In this document: positions 1-8,065 of the stretch, piece after piece
How positions within the stretch are numbered: position 1 is the stretch's first letter
Layout: each line of letters begins with the position of its first letter
Assembly (NCBI GenBank): GCA_023251755.1
Contig: JAHEYF010000034.1
Location: 1-44,644 of the forward strand
Length of the DNA stretch: 44,644 nucleotides
Direction: 5' to 3'
Origin: Bacteroidota bacterium
GTDB taxonomy: Bacteria; Bacteroidota; Bacteroidia; B-17B0; Aurantibacillaceae
Made by a program: the position numbers and the translations under genes
The notes under the pieces: generated by a model
Database searches by the model: none
What the model was told of the DNA's origin: nothing
The model's input: only the letters and a program-made list of their open reading frames with translations

Positions 1-613
1 TGCGCAACTTAACAATATATACGTCCATGCTCCTGCCCGTAAAATAGGTATCGTCCTTCCAGATTTGTTTTAAAGCTTTGTCTCTTGGAAGGACGTCGTT
101 TTTATACTGGCACAGCAAATGAAGCAATTCCGATTCTTTGGGCGATAGTTTCACTTCCCTGGCATCCGGATAAACAAGGGTTCTCAGCTTTGAATCAAAA
201 CGCATATTTCCGATTGTATGCAATGTATTTACAATTGGAACCGAAGGGTTCCCTCTGTTGAGAATAACTTTTATTTTATACAATAACACTTCTGTATCAA
301 AAGGTTTAATAATATAATCATCGGCTCCTGTTTTATAACCTTTCAGCACATCATCCCGCATAGCCCTGGCGGTTAAAAAAACAACAGGGATCGTTTTATT
401 TAGTTCCTTTATTTCGTTCACCAATGAAAAACCATCTTTTTTAGGCATCATTACATCTACAATACACAAATCAAATTCCCCATTCATAAAGGCCTGTAAG
501 CCTGCAACACCGTCCTCGCACAGTGTGACGCTGAAGTCGTTTAAAGAAAGGTAATCCTTTAAAACCGCTCCAAAGTTTTTCTCGTCCTCTACCAATAAAA
601 TTCTATTTTTCAT
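1..613 (-). CDS. OmpR/RprY-type response regulator (3' end cut by window edge)
   Basis: DNA-binding partner of the sensor kinase encoded just upstream. Read on the minus strand from ATG at 611-613, 204 residues are visible and the frame is still open at base 1. The receiver domain (residues 1-115) has the acidic pair D10/E11, the phospho-acceptor D53 in IVDVMMP, T81 and K103 in IIKPF. A winged-helix output domain follows from about residue 125 (KLSPKESELLHLL, then the YFTGRSMDVYIVKLR recognition segment), cut near its end. The ATG lies inside the last codons of the kinase gene (11-base overlap), so the two are surely co-transcribed and probably translationally coupled. Its probable targets include the TTTAAC array at 2165-2241. 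The assignment to the OmpR class is certain; the signal it responds to is unknown. Confidence 0.95.
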   Translation of the reverse strand, partial: MKNRILLVEDEKNFGAVLKDYLSLNDFSVTLCEDGVAGLQAFMNGEFDLCIVDVMMPKKDGFSLVNEIKELNKTIPVVFLTARAMRDDVLKGYKTGADDYIIKPFDTEVLLYKIKVILNRGNPSVPIVNTLHTIGNMRFDSKLRTLVYPDAREVKLSPKESELLHLLCQYKNDVLPRDKALKQIWKDDTYFTGRSMDVYIVKLR

Positions 614-2165
614 TTAAAGGAAGTTGAATTGTAAACACCGAACCTGTGCCGGTCTGGCTTTGAACTGCAATTTCTCCTGCGTGTGCCTCCACAATATTTT
701 TTACATAACTTAAGCCCAGCCCAAAACCCTTTACATCATGCACATTGCCGGTTTGTGCCCTGTAAAATTTCTCAAACACATTTTTTAAAATTTCTTTACC
801 CATACCTATTCCATTGTCTTTTACTACAATCACCAGCAGGTTTCCTTCATTAGCGGTTTGTATGTTTATCCGTGCCTGTTCGTTCGAATATTTCAGGGCA
901 TTGTCGATAAGGTTGTTCAGCACATTCAACAAGTGAAACTCATCAACCCGGATAATTGAATGTTTTGCATCAAAACCCACAAGTATTTCTGCGTTTTTAT
1001 TTTTTATTAAAAGCTTGTGGTTGTCAATGGCCTGTTCAATAAGCGCATGAATGTCAATATTTGAAAGCGACAAGTGTATGTTTCCTTTATCGATTAAGGC
1101 CATTTGCAGAACCTTCTCCACATGGCTGTTCATTTTATTGTTCTCTTCTTTAATAATCGCACTGTAGTAATTAAATTTCTCATCGTCGTACCTGACTTTC
1201 GGATTGTTAACGGCATCCACAGCAATGGAAATAGTTGCAAGGGGGGTTTTAAATTCATGCGTCATATTGTTGATGAAATCGTTTTTTATTTCGGTCACTC
1301 TTTTTTGCTTTAATATAGTTTTTACGGTAAGAAAAAAAGCCGTAATAATAATCAGTGTAAATAAAACAGACATGCCCAATATGCCTTTCATTTGGGAAAA
1401 GGCATAATAATTTTCATTGGGATAGTACAACAAGAGTGTATTGTTTTCGGGGATGATATCGTCGGGGAACATTTTCTCCCCATATTGTTTGTTTGCACCA
1501 GAGAATGTAAAATTAGGGGATTTTTTCAGAACTGAGTCACGTGGGGGTGCGCTTTGTACTGCATATTCAAAACCTTGCTCAATCCCCTTTTTTGCCAATT
1601 CATTTTTTAACAAACCATTTATAGAATCAAAATTAAACCTGCTCAAAAGCAGCCGATGTTTTCCTGCACTTTCAACGGCCATTTTTTTTACAATACTGGT
1701 GATGTTTTTTATTTTCTTTCCAAGTTTGTTTTCTGTTTCCGAAGTAACAACTATTGTCTTCTTTCCACTTGGTAATACCCTCACTACTGTTTCTGTTTTT
1801 GTAGATACATTATTTTGCTTCATTTCTTTTACTAAAATGGAATCTTCATACATGAAGGAAGAATCAATATTATCAATTGATGTATAGGTGTGTGCATGAT
1901 TTCCTTTATCAGAAATAAACAATTGAATATTTTTTGAAAGCACCGAATCAGGAATGAGTTCCTCAATGTGCTCCCTGACCCCGGCCAGGTCTTCATTTTT
2001 CTGAATCCGGTTAACCGTCTCCGCCAGGGCCTCTTTTGTTTTACTGTTTAATTCCTCCGTTTTTATTTTCAGTAAATTATTCAGCCATAAGCCCTGCAGA
2101 GCTATTACACACAGCAAGGCCACGCTAATTAAGATCACTATGGCTTTATAGGATTTATTCGACAT
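603..2165 (-). CDS. Membrane-bound sensor histidine kinase
   Basis: 520-residue sensor kinase of the OmpR-partner (HisKA) type. Membrane segment 1 is at about residues 8-28 and segment 2 at 261-283, enclosing a periplasmic sensor region of about 230 residues with no domain I recognise. The H-box has H303 in NNMTHEFKTPLA; the ATPase domain shows the N-box (NLIDNALKYS), G1 (DNGIGMG), F-box (FEKFYRA) and G2 (GFGLGLSY). It phosphorylates the regulator encoded by the overlapping downstream gene. The ATG at 2163-2165 lies four bases after a perfect TAnnTTTG box (2170-2177, minus strand), so the transcript is probably leaderless. That promoter is embedded in the TTTAAC repeat array, which suggests autoregulation. 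The large periplasmic domain separates it from short-sensor kinases. Confidence 0.95.
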   Translation of the reverse strand: MSNKSYKAIVILISVALLCVIALQGLWLNNLLKIKTEELNSKTKEALAETVNRIQKNEDLAGVREHIEELIPDSVLSKNIQLFISDKGNHAHTYTSIDNIDSSFMYEDSILVKEMKQNNVSTKTETVVRVLPSGKKTIVVTSETENKLGKKIKNITSIVKKMAVESAGKHRLLLSRFNFDSINGLLKNELAKKGIEQGFEYAVQSAPPRDSVLKKSPNFTFSGANKQYGEKMFPDDIIPENNTLLLYYPNENYYAFSQMKGILGMSVLFTLIIITAFFLTVKTILKQKRVTEIKNDFINNMTHEFKTPLATISIAVDAVNNPKVRYDDEKFNYYSAIIKEENNKMNSHVEKVLQMALIDKGNIHLSLSNIDIHALIEQAIDNHKLLIKNKNAEILVGFDAKHSIIRVDEFHLLNVLNNLIDNALKYSNEQARINIQTANEGNLLVIVVKDNGIGMGKEILKNVFEKFYRAQTGNVHDVKGFGLGLSYVKNIVEAHAGEIAVQSQTGTGSVFTIQLPLNEK

Positions 2166-2241
2166 TTAACAAATTTAACAAGACTTTAACCGGCTTTCTC
2201 AACTTTAACTTTTCTTTAACAGAGTTTAACCGCGCTTTAAC
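2165..2241. promoter_or_regulatory. Helically phased array of seven TTTAAC hexamers
   Basis: Exact TTTAAC copies start at 2165, 2174, 2185, 2204, 2215, 2225 and 2236. The steps are 9, 11, 19, 11, 10 and 11 bases, and a degenerate copy (TTTCTC, from 2195) sits near the one missing turn. All copies point the same way, one per helical turn, as expected for tandem binding of an OmpR-family regulator. The array covers the kinase promoter and ends 22 bases before the TACTTTTG box of the divergent T9SS gene. Binding by the adjacent response regulator is inference. Confidence 0.75.
2170..2177 (-). promoter_or_regulatory. -7 promoter box of the kinase/regulator operon
   Basis: On the minus strand this reads TAAATTTG, a perfect match to the Bacteroidota -7 consensus TAnnTTTG. 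Only four bases separate it from the kinase ATG, so the mRNA probably starts at or next to the start codon. A TTG lies 22 bases further upstream (2200-2202). Confidence 0.6.
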
Positions 2242-2263
2242 CCTATTGCCCTCTTATCCGTTC

Positions 2264-2271
2264 TACTTTTG
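2264..2271 (+). promoter_or_regulatory. -7 promoter box of the T9SS gene at 2301
   Basis: TACTTTTG matches TAnnTTTG. The only nearby TTG is just 15 bases upstream (2246-2248), so the -33 element is poor. This fits a promoter needing an activator bound at the adjacent TTTAAC array. The leader is about 25 bases and A-rich before the ATG. Confidence 0.6.
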
Positions 2272-2300
2272 TAAGAGTTAAAATTTAAACCCATAAACAA

Positions 2301-3122
2301 ATGAAAACAACAATCCTAACAAAAATGGCAATTGCATGTGCATTCACACTACTTTCACCGCTTGCTTTACTTTCACAAAACGCAGCCGGTTCCGGAAACC
2401 CTGTTCATGTTAAAATTATAAAAAACATTAATGGCAATGAAACGGTTATTGATACCATTATAAGCAATGGCCAATGGAACGGAGATGATGGCATTGATAT
2501 ACTTATTGACGAAAACCTGGATAGTTTATTGCAAACAGGTGATGGTAAAAAAGTAATTGTTAAAACCTGCGACATTACTCACAATGGAACCAATATCGAT
2601 TCTATTGTAGAAAAGCACATAGGCGATATCAACGACCCTGAAATTCAAAAAATAATAAAGGAAATGGATACTAATCCTTCATCCAAAGGAGGTAAAAGGA
2701 TGATTATTATTGACGATAAAAACACTTCGCCTTCCAAAGGTGCTTCCGATAAAGGAAACTCATCAACACAGGTAAAAGTAATCATTAAAAAATATGAAGT
2801 TCAAAACCTGAGCACAGAAGATAAAAAAATGTTCCAGAAAGAAGGTGGTGTTACCGACAATAAATTGAACGTTGAACGGATCAACTTCTTCCCCAACCCC
2901 AACAACGGGAGGTTTACACTAAGTTTTGATTTAGAAGGGAAAGGCGATACAGATGTAGCCATCTACAATGCAGAAGGAAAAAAAGTATACCAGGAACTTT
3001 TAAAAGGGTTTACCGGGGCTTATAAAAAAGAAATTGACATCAGCCAGAATGCAAAAGGTGTTTATTTCTTAAAAGTCGTTCAGGGGAAAAACTCGCTGTT
3101 TAAAAAGATGATCGTTGATTAG
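2301..3122 (+). CDS. Small secreted protein with T9SS C-terminal sorting domain
   Basis: 273 residues. A Sec signal peptide (residues 1-25, MKTTILTKMAIACAFTLL then a cleavage region near LLSQNA) is followed by a polar, Asp/Lys-rich region of about 170 residues with repeated VKIIKN / VKVIIKKY strands that I cannot assign. The last 80 residues form a type A T9SS sorting domain: INFFPNPNNGRFTLSF, an AIYNAEGKKV strand, then GVYFLKVVQGKNSLFKKMIV. It should cross the outer membrane by T9SS and be attached to the surface or released. It is divergent from the two-component operon and sits directly behind the TTTAAC array, so it is the best candidate for an output gene of that system. Function unknown. 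Confidence 0.85.
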   Translation: MKTTILTKMAIACAFTLLSPLALLSQNAAGSGNPVHVKIIKNINGNETVIDTIISNGQWNGDDGIDILIDENLDSLLQTGDGKKVIVKTCDITHNGTNIDSIVEKHIGDINDPEIQKIIKEMDTNPSSKGGKRMIIIDDKNTSPSKGASDKGNSSTQVKVIIKKYEVQNLSTEDKKMFQKEGGVTDNKLNVERINFFPNPNNGRFTLSFDLEGKGDTDVAIYNAEGKKVYQELLKGFTGAYKKEIDISQNAKGVYFLKVVQGKNSLFKKMIVD

Positions 3123-3225
3123 TATTGAGATGTGAGATGTGAGATATTAGATGTGAGTATTGAGATGTGAGATGTTAGAAAATCCAAAGTCTTCTGTCTT
3201 AGATCTCAATACTCACATCTCAATA
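3123..3225. repeat. Word repeat, GAGATGTGAG family, between convergent stops
   Basis: The whole gap is built from TATTGAGATGTGAG units. It starts right after the TAG of the T9SS gene with TATTGAGATGTGAG. The opposite strand shows the same word right after the TAG of the TIGR02757 gene, so each gene has its own sense-oriented copy and the two can pair into a long hairpin. Other loci of this family: 29082-29100, 30241-30275 and 40538-40570. Confidence 0.85.
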
Positions 3226-4005
3226 CTAAAATCTATCAAACGCTCCCAAACCAAACAAAGCAAAATCGTATTTAACGGGGTCCTTTTTATCGAAGCTACT
3301 GAGTATAGTTGTTATTTCTTCTACTGTTTGCCAGTCGTTTTGTTTGCGTTGAATCAGGCCTAATTTTCTGCCTACATTGCCGGTATGAACATCTAAGGGC
3401 AAACACAATTGCGAAGGTTTGATCGCATTCCAGATACCAAAATCCACTCCGCATTTATCTTTGCGCACCATCCACCTTAAGTACATACACAGGCGTTTGG
3501 CACTCGATTTTTCTGCAGGGTTCGAAACATGTTTTTTAGTACGGGAAGGGTGGTCTATTTCAAAAAATGAATTGCGAAAACCGGCTATTGCATTTTTAAT
3601 ATTTTTGTCTCCGGGCTGCAAACCAATAACAAATACTGTTTCCAGCGACCCATACGCAGTATAAATATGTTTTAAGGCTTTCATAAAATAAATACAATCT
3701 TCTCCGTTAAAGGTACGGTGTACGAATTTTTGAAAAGGTTTATAATCCTTTGCACCTGCATTCACAATAAAATTATGAGGGTCATCGTCCATCCACAACA
3801 TAAGTTTACGAGCATTGTCCATAATAGTTTTGCGTTGCCCCCAGGCAATGGTAGCTGCAAAAAAACCGGCAATTTCTATGTCCTGTTTTTTTGAAAATAA
3901 ATGCGGAATACTTATAGGATCGGTGGGGATAAATGAAGCCGAATTGTATAAATGAACTTTTTCATCAAGCAATTCTTTTACCTCTTCATACATTCTTTTT
4001 TTCAT
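3226..4005 (-). CDS. TIGR02757 family protein (DUF2400)
   Basis: 259 residues, the normal length for this widespread Bacteroidota family of unknown function. Diagnostic segments are the N-terminal DPISIPHLF, then AATIAWGQRKTIMDNARKL (residues about 50-70), FVHRTFNGEDCIYF, and the C-terminal KRLCMYLRWMVRKDKCGVDFG and LPLDVHTGNVGRKLGL. The arrangement of helices and the LDVHTGNV segment recall HhH-type DNA glycosylases, but I see no catalytic Lys/Asp pair that would prove it. The ATG at 4003-4005 is preceded by an A/G-rich stretch; a second in-frame ATG lies four codons on. No operon partner: it is flanked by word repeats on both sides. Confidence 0.85.
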   Translation of the reverse strand: MKKRMYEEVKELLDEKVHLYNSASFIPTDPISIPHLFSKKQDIEIAGFFAATIAWGQRKTIMDNARKLMLWMDDDPHNFIVNAGAKDYKPFQKFVHRTFNGEDCIYFMKALKHIYTAYGSLETVFVIGLQPGDKNIKNAIAGFRNSFFEIDHPSRTKKHVSNPAEKSSAKRLCMYLRWMVRKDKCGVDFGIWNAIKPSQLCLPLDVHTGNVGRKLGLIQRKQNDWQTVEEITTILSSFDKKDPVKYDFALFGLGAFDRF

Positions 4006-4019
4006 ACGATACCTTTTAG

Positions 4020-4116
4020 AAGTTTATTTGTTTACTTGTTTATTCGTTCTTTCGTTATGAATACGGTCAGCATGAACGAATAAACGAAAGAACAGTTGAA
4101 CGATTAAACGAATAAA
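4020..4116. repeat. Word repeat, ACGAATAAACGAAAGAAC family
   Basis: This fills the gap behind the MFS stop codon (TAG then TTTATTCGTTTAATCG on the minus strand). TTCGTTCTTTCGTT on one side pairs with AACGAATAAACGAAAGAA on the other, giving a long hairpin. The same family recurs at 15809-15885, 26189-26267, 29140-29175 and 37162-37230. Confidence 0.85.
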
Positions 4117-5379
4117 CTAATACTCCGTAAGGTCTAATTTTTTTAGTTTCGGGTTGAGTTTATTCACACCCAATACTACCAGTACAGTCATACATCCTCC
4201 AAAAGCGATGGAGCGGACAAGGCCCATTAAGGACGCGGCCAGGCCCGATTCGAAGCCGCCTATTTCGTTGGAGGAGCCTATAAAAATTCCATTTACCGCA
4301 GAAACCCTGCCCCTCATGTTTTCGGGGGTCATGAGTTGTAAGATGGAATGGCGCACCACCACACTTATATTATCAAAAGCACCGGTTAAAAACAACATCA
4401 GGAAAGCCATCCAGAAAGTAGTTGAAAATGCAAACAAAATTGTGAATAGTCCGAATGCGATAACTGCCCACAACAAAGCCACACCTGCTCTTTTGGAAGG
4501 TGGTTTGGCCACCATGATTAAAGCCATAAAAACAGCCCCTATTGCGGGTGCTGTGCGCAACCAGCCAAATGCTGCGGGATTGGCATGAAGTACCTGATCA
4601 TTAAAGGCCACCAGCATAGACACCGCACCTCCAAACAACACGGCAAACAAATCGAGCGACAGGGCACTTAACAGCATTTTATTGGTGAATACAAACCGAA
4701 CCCCTATTTTCAGGCTATTCCATATTGATTCTTCTTTTGTTTTTTCAGCTAAGGGTTTGGAAGAAATACGGAAAATGGCCACGAATGCTATGCACAACAA
4801 AATACAATTTACCATATAGGTTGTTTTCGCGTCCAAAGCATTGTTATAGCCATATATAAAAGCAGCCAGCACAGGGCCTAATATTGAACCGGTATGCCAC
4901 ACCAGGCTGTTCCATACAGCTGAGTTCGTATACTGCACGCGCGGTATTAACTGCGACATAAACGAAGGCATGGCCGCCCCCAAAAACGCACGGACAAAGC
5001 CAAACATCACCACCACAGCCAATAAAGGGTAATAAGCAAATTGTTTTAAAAAAGAAAAACTATCGAGGCAAAAGGCATATAAAAAAACGGAGCCGATCAA
5101 CAATGAAAAAATTCCTGTCAGGATTATTTTTCTTCTGTCCAGAGTATCGGCCGCATGGCCTGAGTAAAAAGAAGTTATGATATAGGGTATCACTTCACAC
5201 AAGCTGATTAAACCCAACACCAAAAAACTTTTGGTGTGTTCGTAATACACCTGAAGGCTGATAGCCGTCATCTGCATTTGGATAGCCAGTGTTAGAAAGA
5301 ACCTTGCGAGGATGAAATTCCTGTAATCTTTAATTTCAAGTATTTCGAACGTTTTTTTGTTTCTGAATAGTTTAGTCAC
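4117..5379 (-). CDS. MFS transporter, EntS-like exporter family
   Basis: About 420 residues with twelve predicted membrane segments, of the MFS_3/enterobactin-exporter type. The loop 2-3 motif region reads GHAADTLDRRKI (compare GxLaDrxdRRrv) and the loop 8-9 region PENMRGRVSAV is diagnostic of this group. The substrate cannot be read from sequence. Start choice: an open frame reaches back to a GTG at 5511 but would overlap radC by 45 bases. An ATG at 5413-5415 and a GTG at 5377-5379 are the realistic options. I chose GTG because a TACCTTTG promoter box (5384-5391) ends four bases before it, which puts the ATG upstream of transcription start, and because the residues from it (VTKLFRNKKTFEILEIKDYRNF) look like a natural N-terminus. 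Divergent from radC. Confidence 0.85.
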   Translation of the reverse strand: MTKLFRNKKTFEILEIKDYRNFILARFFLTLAIQMQMTAISLQVYYEHTKSFLVLGLISLCEVIPYIITSFYSGHAADTLDRRKIILTGIFSLLIGSVFLYAFCLDSFSFLKQFAYYPLLAVVVMFGFVRAFLGAAMPSFMSQLIPRVQYTNSAVWNSLVWHTGSILGPVLAAFIYGYNNALDAKTTYMVNCILLCIAFVAIFRISSKPLAEKTKEESIWNSLKIGVRFVFTNKMLLSALSLDLFAVLFGGAVSMLVAFNDQVLHANPAAFGWLRTAPAIGAVFMALIMVAKPPSKRAGVALLWAVIAFGLFTILFAFSTTFWMAFLMLFLTGAFDNISVVVRHSILQLMTPENMRGRVSAVNGIFIGSSNEIGGFESGLAASLMGLVRSIAFGGCMTVLVVLGVNKLNPKLKKLDLTEY

Positions 5380-5383
5380 AACA

Positions 5384-5391
5384 CAAAGGTA
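5384..5391 (-). promoter_or_regulatory. -7 promoter box of the MFS gene
   Basis: On the minus strand this reads TACCTTTG (TAnnTTTG consensus). Four bases later comes a GTG in frame with the transporter, implying a leaderless message. No clear TTG is seen at the expected -33 distance. Confidence 0.45.
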
Positions 5392-5466
5392 GTAAAGCTG
5401 TTGATTATGGTTCATAAATCCGCTTAATTTTTCATGGTATAATTTTTCCGGTTCCGTATATTCGTA

Positions 5467-6189
5467 ATGCCTGAACTTATGGTTGAAACGAAAACGCCAC
5501 CTGCTTACCACATCCCCATTAAAGAATGGGCCGAGGACGACCGTCCCCGCGAGAAATTAATGAACAAAGGGATCAAAACCTTGTCGGATGTGGAATTGCT
5601 GGCTATACTGCTCCGTACAGGTTCAAAAAGTGAAAGTGCTGTTCAATTGGCCCAGCGTATATTAAGCCAAAACGACAACAACCTCAACACCCTGGCCAAA
5701 CTAAACGTAAATGAATTAAAAAAATACAAAGGGGTGGGGCCCACTAAGGCTGTGACAGTAAACGCCGCGCTTGAACTTGGAAGAAGGCGTAAAAGGTCGG
5801 ACATCATTCATCGCAGTAAAATTAATTCGAGTAAAGATGCTTTTACTGTTTTATTACCCTTGTTAAACGATTTGCCCCACGAAGAATTCTGGTTGCTAAT
5901 GCTCAACCGTTCCAACACTATTATTAAAACAGAATTGATAAGCAGAGGCGGTGTTTCGGGGACTGTGGCCGACAGCAAAGTAATTTTTAAATCTTCTTTA
6001 GAGAACTTAGCCAGCAGTATTATTGTTGCGCACAACCATCCTTCTGGAAATTTAACGCCCAGCAACGAAGACATTGTTTTAACCGAAAAATTAAAAGCGG
6101 CTGCAAAACTACTGGACATTAATTTAGTTGATCATTTGATTGTTGCTGAAAATAATTTTTTCAGTTTTGCCGATGAAGGTATATTGTAA
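5467..6189 (+). CDS. radC: RadC family protein (JAB/MPN+ domain)
   Basis: 240 residues, normal RadC length. The N-terminal part carries the family signature IKEWAEDDRPREKL (residues 18-31) and an HhH motif (YKGVGPTKA, about 87-95). The C-terminal JAB/MPN+ metal site is intact: H189, H191 and D202 in HNHPSGNLTPSNED, with E139 as the probable catalytic acid. The name 'DNA repair protein' is historical; the biochemical role is unsettled and in many genomes it accompanies mobile elements, though here the context is chromosomal. Alternative start at ATG 5479. A TAATTTTT sequence at 5439-5446 could be its -7 box. Its 5' end lies close to the start of the divergent transporter. Confidence 0.93.
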   Translation: MPELMVETKTPPAYHIPIKEWAEDDRPREKLMNKGIKTLSDVELLAILLRTGSKSESAVQLAQRILSQNDNNLNTLAKLNVNELKKYKGVGPTKAVTVNAALELGRRRKRSDIIHRSKINSSKDAFTVLLPLLNDLPHEEFWLLMLNRSNTIIKTELISRGGVSGTVADSKVIFKSSLENLASSIIVAHNHPSGNLTPSNEDIVLTEKLKAAAKLLDINLVDHLIVAENNFFSFADEGIL

Positions 6190-6295
6190 ACAAACACTTA
6201 AATAGTTTAAATCTTATAACTATCGAAGCAAAAAATTTAATCGGAAAGGGGATCATTCTTTAAATTTTGAATTTTAAACTTTTAATAACAGGCCG

Positions 6296-6631
6296 ATGGA
6301 CGAAAAAGAAAAGGATGAAAAGCTGTATTACGCCATAGGTGAAGTAGCAGAAATGTTTAATGTGAATGCTTCTTTGATCCGTTTTTGGGAAAAGGAATTT
6401 GATGTAATTAAACCTCGTAAAAACAAAAAAGGGAACCGGCTTTTCACAAAAAAAGACATTGAAAATTTTCGCACCATTTTTCACCTTGTAAAAGAAAAAG
6501 GCTTTACGCTACAGGGAGCCAAAGAAAAATTAAAAACATCCAAATACGAAGATGTTTCTAAAAATGCTGAATTGGTGGAATCGTTAAAAAAATTAAAAGA
6601 GTTTTTACTGGATATGAAAAAGGACCTGTAG
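6296..6631 (+). CDS. MerR family transcriptional regulator
   Basis: 111 residues. The winged-helix MerR DNA-binding domain is at about residues 10-78: YYAIGEVAEMFNVNASLIRFWEKEF, the wing FDVIKPRKNKKGNRLFTKKDIE, then FRTIFHLVKEKGFTLQGAKEKL. The short C-terminal helix (VESLKKLKEFLLDMKKDL) is suited to dimerisation. There is no effector-binding domain and no cysteine, so metal sensing is unlikely. This short form is common in Bacteroidota next to radC and peptidase genes. A single-gene unit: 106 bases from radC and ended by a word repeat. Confidence 0.92.
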   Translation: MDEKEKDEKLYYAIGEVAEMFNVNASLIRFWEKEFDVIKPRKNKKGNRLFTKKDIENFRTIFHLVKEKGFTLQGAKEKLKTSKYEDVSKNAELVESLKKLKEFLLDMKKDL

Positions 6632-6699
6632 ATTTGGTAGTTGGTAGCAGGTAGCAAGTAGTGTTACCTTACCTGCGACTTACTACTTACTACCAGGCA
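6632..6699. repeat. Word repeat, GTAGTAAGTAGCAGG family, between convergent stops
   Basis: Directly after the MerR stop the sequence repeats GGTAGTTGGTAGCAGGTAGCAAG. The second half is its imperfect complement (ACTTACTACTTACTACC), reaching the stop of the Kelch gene. It forms a long interrupted hairpin serving both convergent genes. A second locus of the family is at 29103-29135. Confidence 0.85.
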
Positions 6700-7905
6700 C
6701 TACTCCTTCACCACCTTGCTCACAAGCCCTTCAATCTTCACAAAATACATCCCTGCGGCTAAATTACTCATATCCACTTTAAGAATGTTTTCGTTTTTCA
6801 TGTAAGAGTTGACCAGGCTTCCGGTTGAAGAGTACAATTCAACAGCAACACCTGTTTTTTCATTTTCAATCATCAGTGTATTTTGAACCGGATTGGGATA
6901 AGCGTTCAATTGTGCGCTGTTGTTGTTTCCTTCAATTCCTGCGGTATTGGTATAATGCAGCCGGTAACAGTTTTTTGTATCGGCACCACTTTCATTCATT
7001 CCGGTAACAACATACCCATCGTTTCCAATAGCAAACGAAACCGGGGCAAAGGTGCCTGTTCCCGGGTAACTCGCGATGGTGGTCCAGGTATTGGTGGCAA
7101 TGTTGTACTGATAAAAATCGTTGTAAAAATTTTCCACCGGCTCTTCAATACCAATACCTGTAAACAACTGGTTCCCCAAAACAAAAGCTGCGCCCGCTAC
7201 TTTTCCTACCTGGCCGGGCATATCGGCCAATTGTGTCCAGGTGTCGTTCAGGGTATTGTATGCATACCAGGCCTGGCTCGAATAATTAACTGAACTGCTC
7301 GAAACATGGCCTCCGCCAATGTAAATTTTATTGTTGTAGGCAGCAGATACGGGGTGGTGCATGGCCATACCCGGGTAACTTGTTTTTTGTGTCCAGGTAT
7401 CCGTAGCCGGGTTGTATTCCCACCAATCCCTGTAGTTTCCTGAATTGTCATCCCCAAAACCCATATAAATTTTCCCATTTATACCATAGCTGGTAGGGTG
7501 ATCGCGGCCCGGACCGGGGAAATTGCTTTTCTGTGTCCAGGTTGAATTGAGAAAATTATACTCCCACCAGGTTTTTAAATACGTTTTTACACCATTGCTC
7601 CTGTGATCGCCCAGTCCAATATAAGCCTTGTCGTTGATTACAAAGCCCACCCCGTACGAGCTTGATTGTCCGGGGTAATCGGGTAGCTGTGTCCAGGTGT
7701 TGGTAAGGCTGTTGTATTCCCAAAAATCTTTATAATCCGTTTGTCCATGCAGGCCGGTTACAACATAACCTTTGGTTCCATGACTAAAACCTATAGAATG
7801 GTTGCGGGCTGTTCCTCCAAAATTAGCCATTTGCTGCCAGACAACCTGTGCTGATAACTGAATTATACAAAAAGGAAGAATGAAAAATAATACGTACTTT
7901 TTCAT
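6700..7905 (-). CDS. Kelch-repeat protein with T9SS sorting domain
   Basis: 401 residues. Signal peptide at residues 1-20 (cleavage after QLSAQ). Residues 25-320 hold six Kelch-type blades, each with a GKxYxG- or NKIYIGGG-like strand followed by WWEYNPATDTWTQ. The blade spacing is about 48 residues, consistent with a closed six-bladed beta-propeller. The last 75 residues are a type A T9SS sorting domain (LNAYPNPVQNTLMI, VELYSSTGSLV, AAGMYFVKIEG, ending VVKE). Expected to be surface-exposed or secreted; the propeller is probably a binding module, and no catalytic residues can be inferred. Monocistronic by position. Confidence 0.9.
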   Translation of the reverse strand: MKKYVLFFILPFCIIQLSAQVVWQQMANFGGTARNHSIGFSHGTKGYVVTGLHGQTDYKDFWEYNSLTNTWTQLPDYPGQSSSYGVGFVINDKAYIGLGDHRSNGVKTYLKTWWEYNFLNSTWTQKSNFPGPGRDHPTSYGINGKIYMGFGDDNSGNYRDWWEYNPATDTWTQKTSYPGMAMHHPVSAAYNNKIYIGGGHVSSSSVNYSSQAWYAYNTLNDTWTQLADMPGQVGKVAGAAFVLGNQLFTGIGIEEPVENFYNDFYQYNIATNTWTTIASYPGTGTFAPVSFAIGNDGYVVTGMNESGADTKNCYRLHYTNTAGIEGNNNSAQLNAYPNPVQNTLMIENEKTGVAVELYSSTGSLVNSYMKNENILKVDMSNLAAGMYFVKIEGLVSKVVKE

Positions 7906-7990
7906 GTGGTGGTAATTTTAGTGAGTTTGATGCGTAGTATTTCAGTAAATTAAATACCGAACGATACTGTCGCTAATATAGACCATAATG

Positions 7991-8017
7991 AAAAAAAACG
8001 GGCTTCTTCCTGCCCTG
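7991..8017 (-). terminator. Rho-independent terminator behind the GWxTD gene
   Basis: On the minus strand GGGC pairs with GCCC across an 8-base loop (8000-8003 with 8012-8015), followed by a run of eight T (7991-7998). It lies about 50 bases behind the stop of the GWxTD gene. Confidence 0.7.
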
Positions 8018-8065
8018 TTTTAGGAAAGAAAATGCAGGTACAATTAGCAATTGGCGTAAGATGTG

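Noticed and set aside
2165..2241. TTTAAC array considered as a CRISPR or iteron origin.
   Set aside because: Repeats are six bases with 3-5-base gaps and lie between two divergent promoters; no spacers of CRISPR size, and no rep or dnaA gene nearby.
5380..5511. Start of the MFS gene at GTG 5511.
   Set aside because: It would overlap radC by 45 bases, and the extra residues (RWRFRFNHKFRHYEY) do not look like the family N-terminus.
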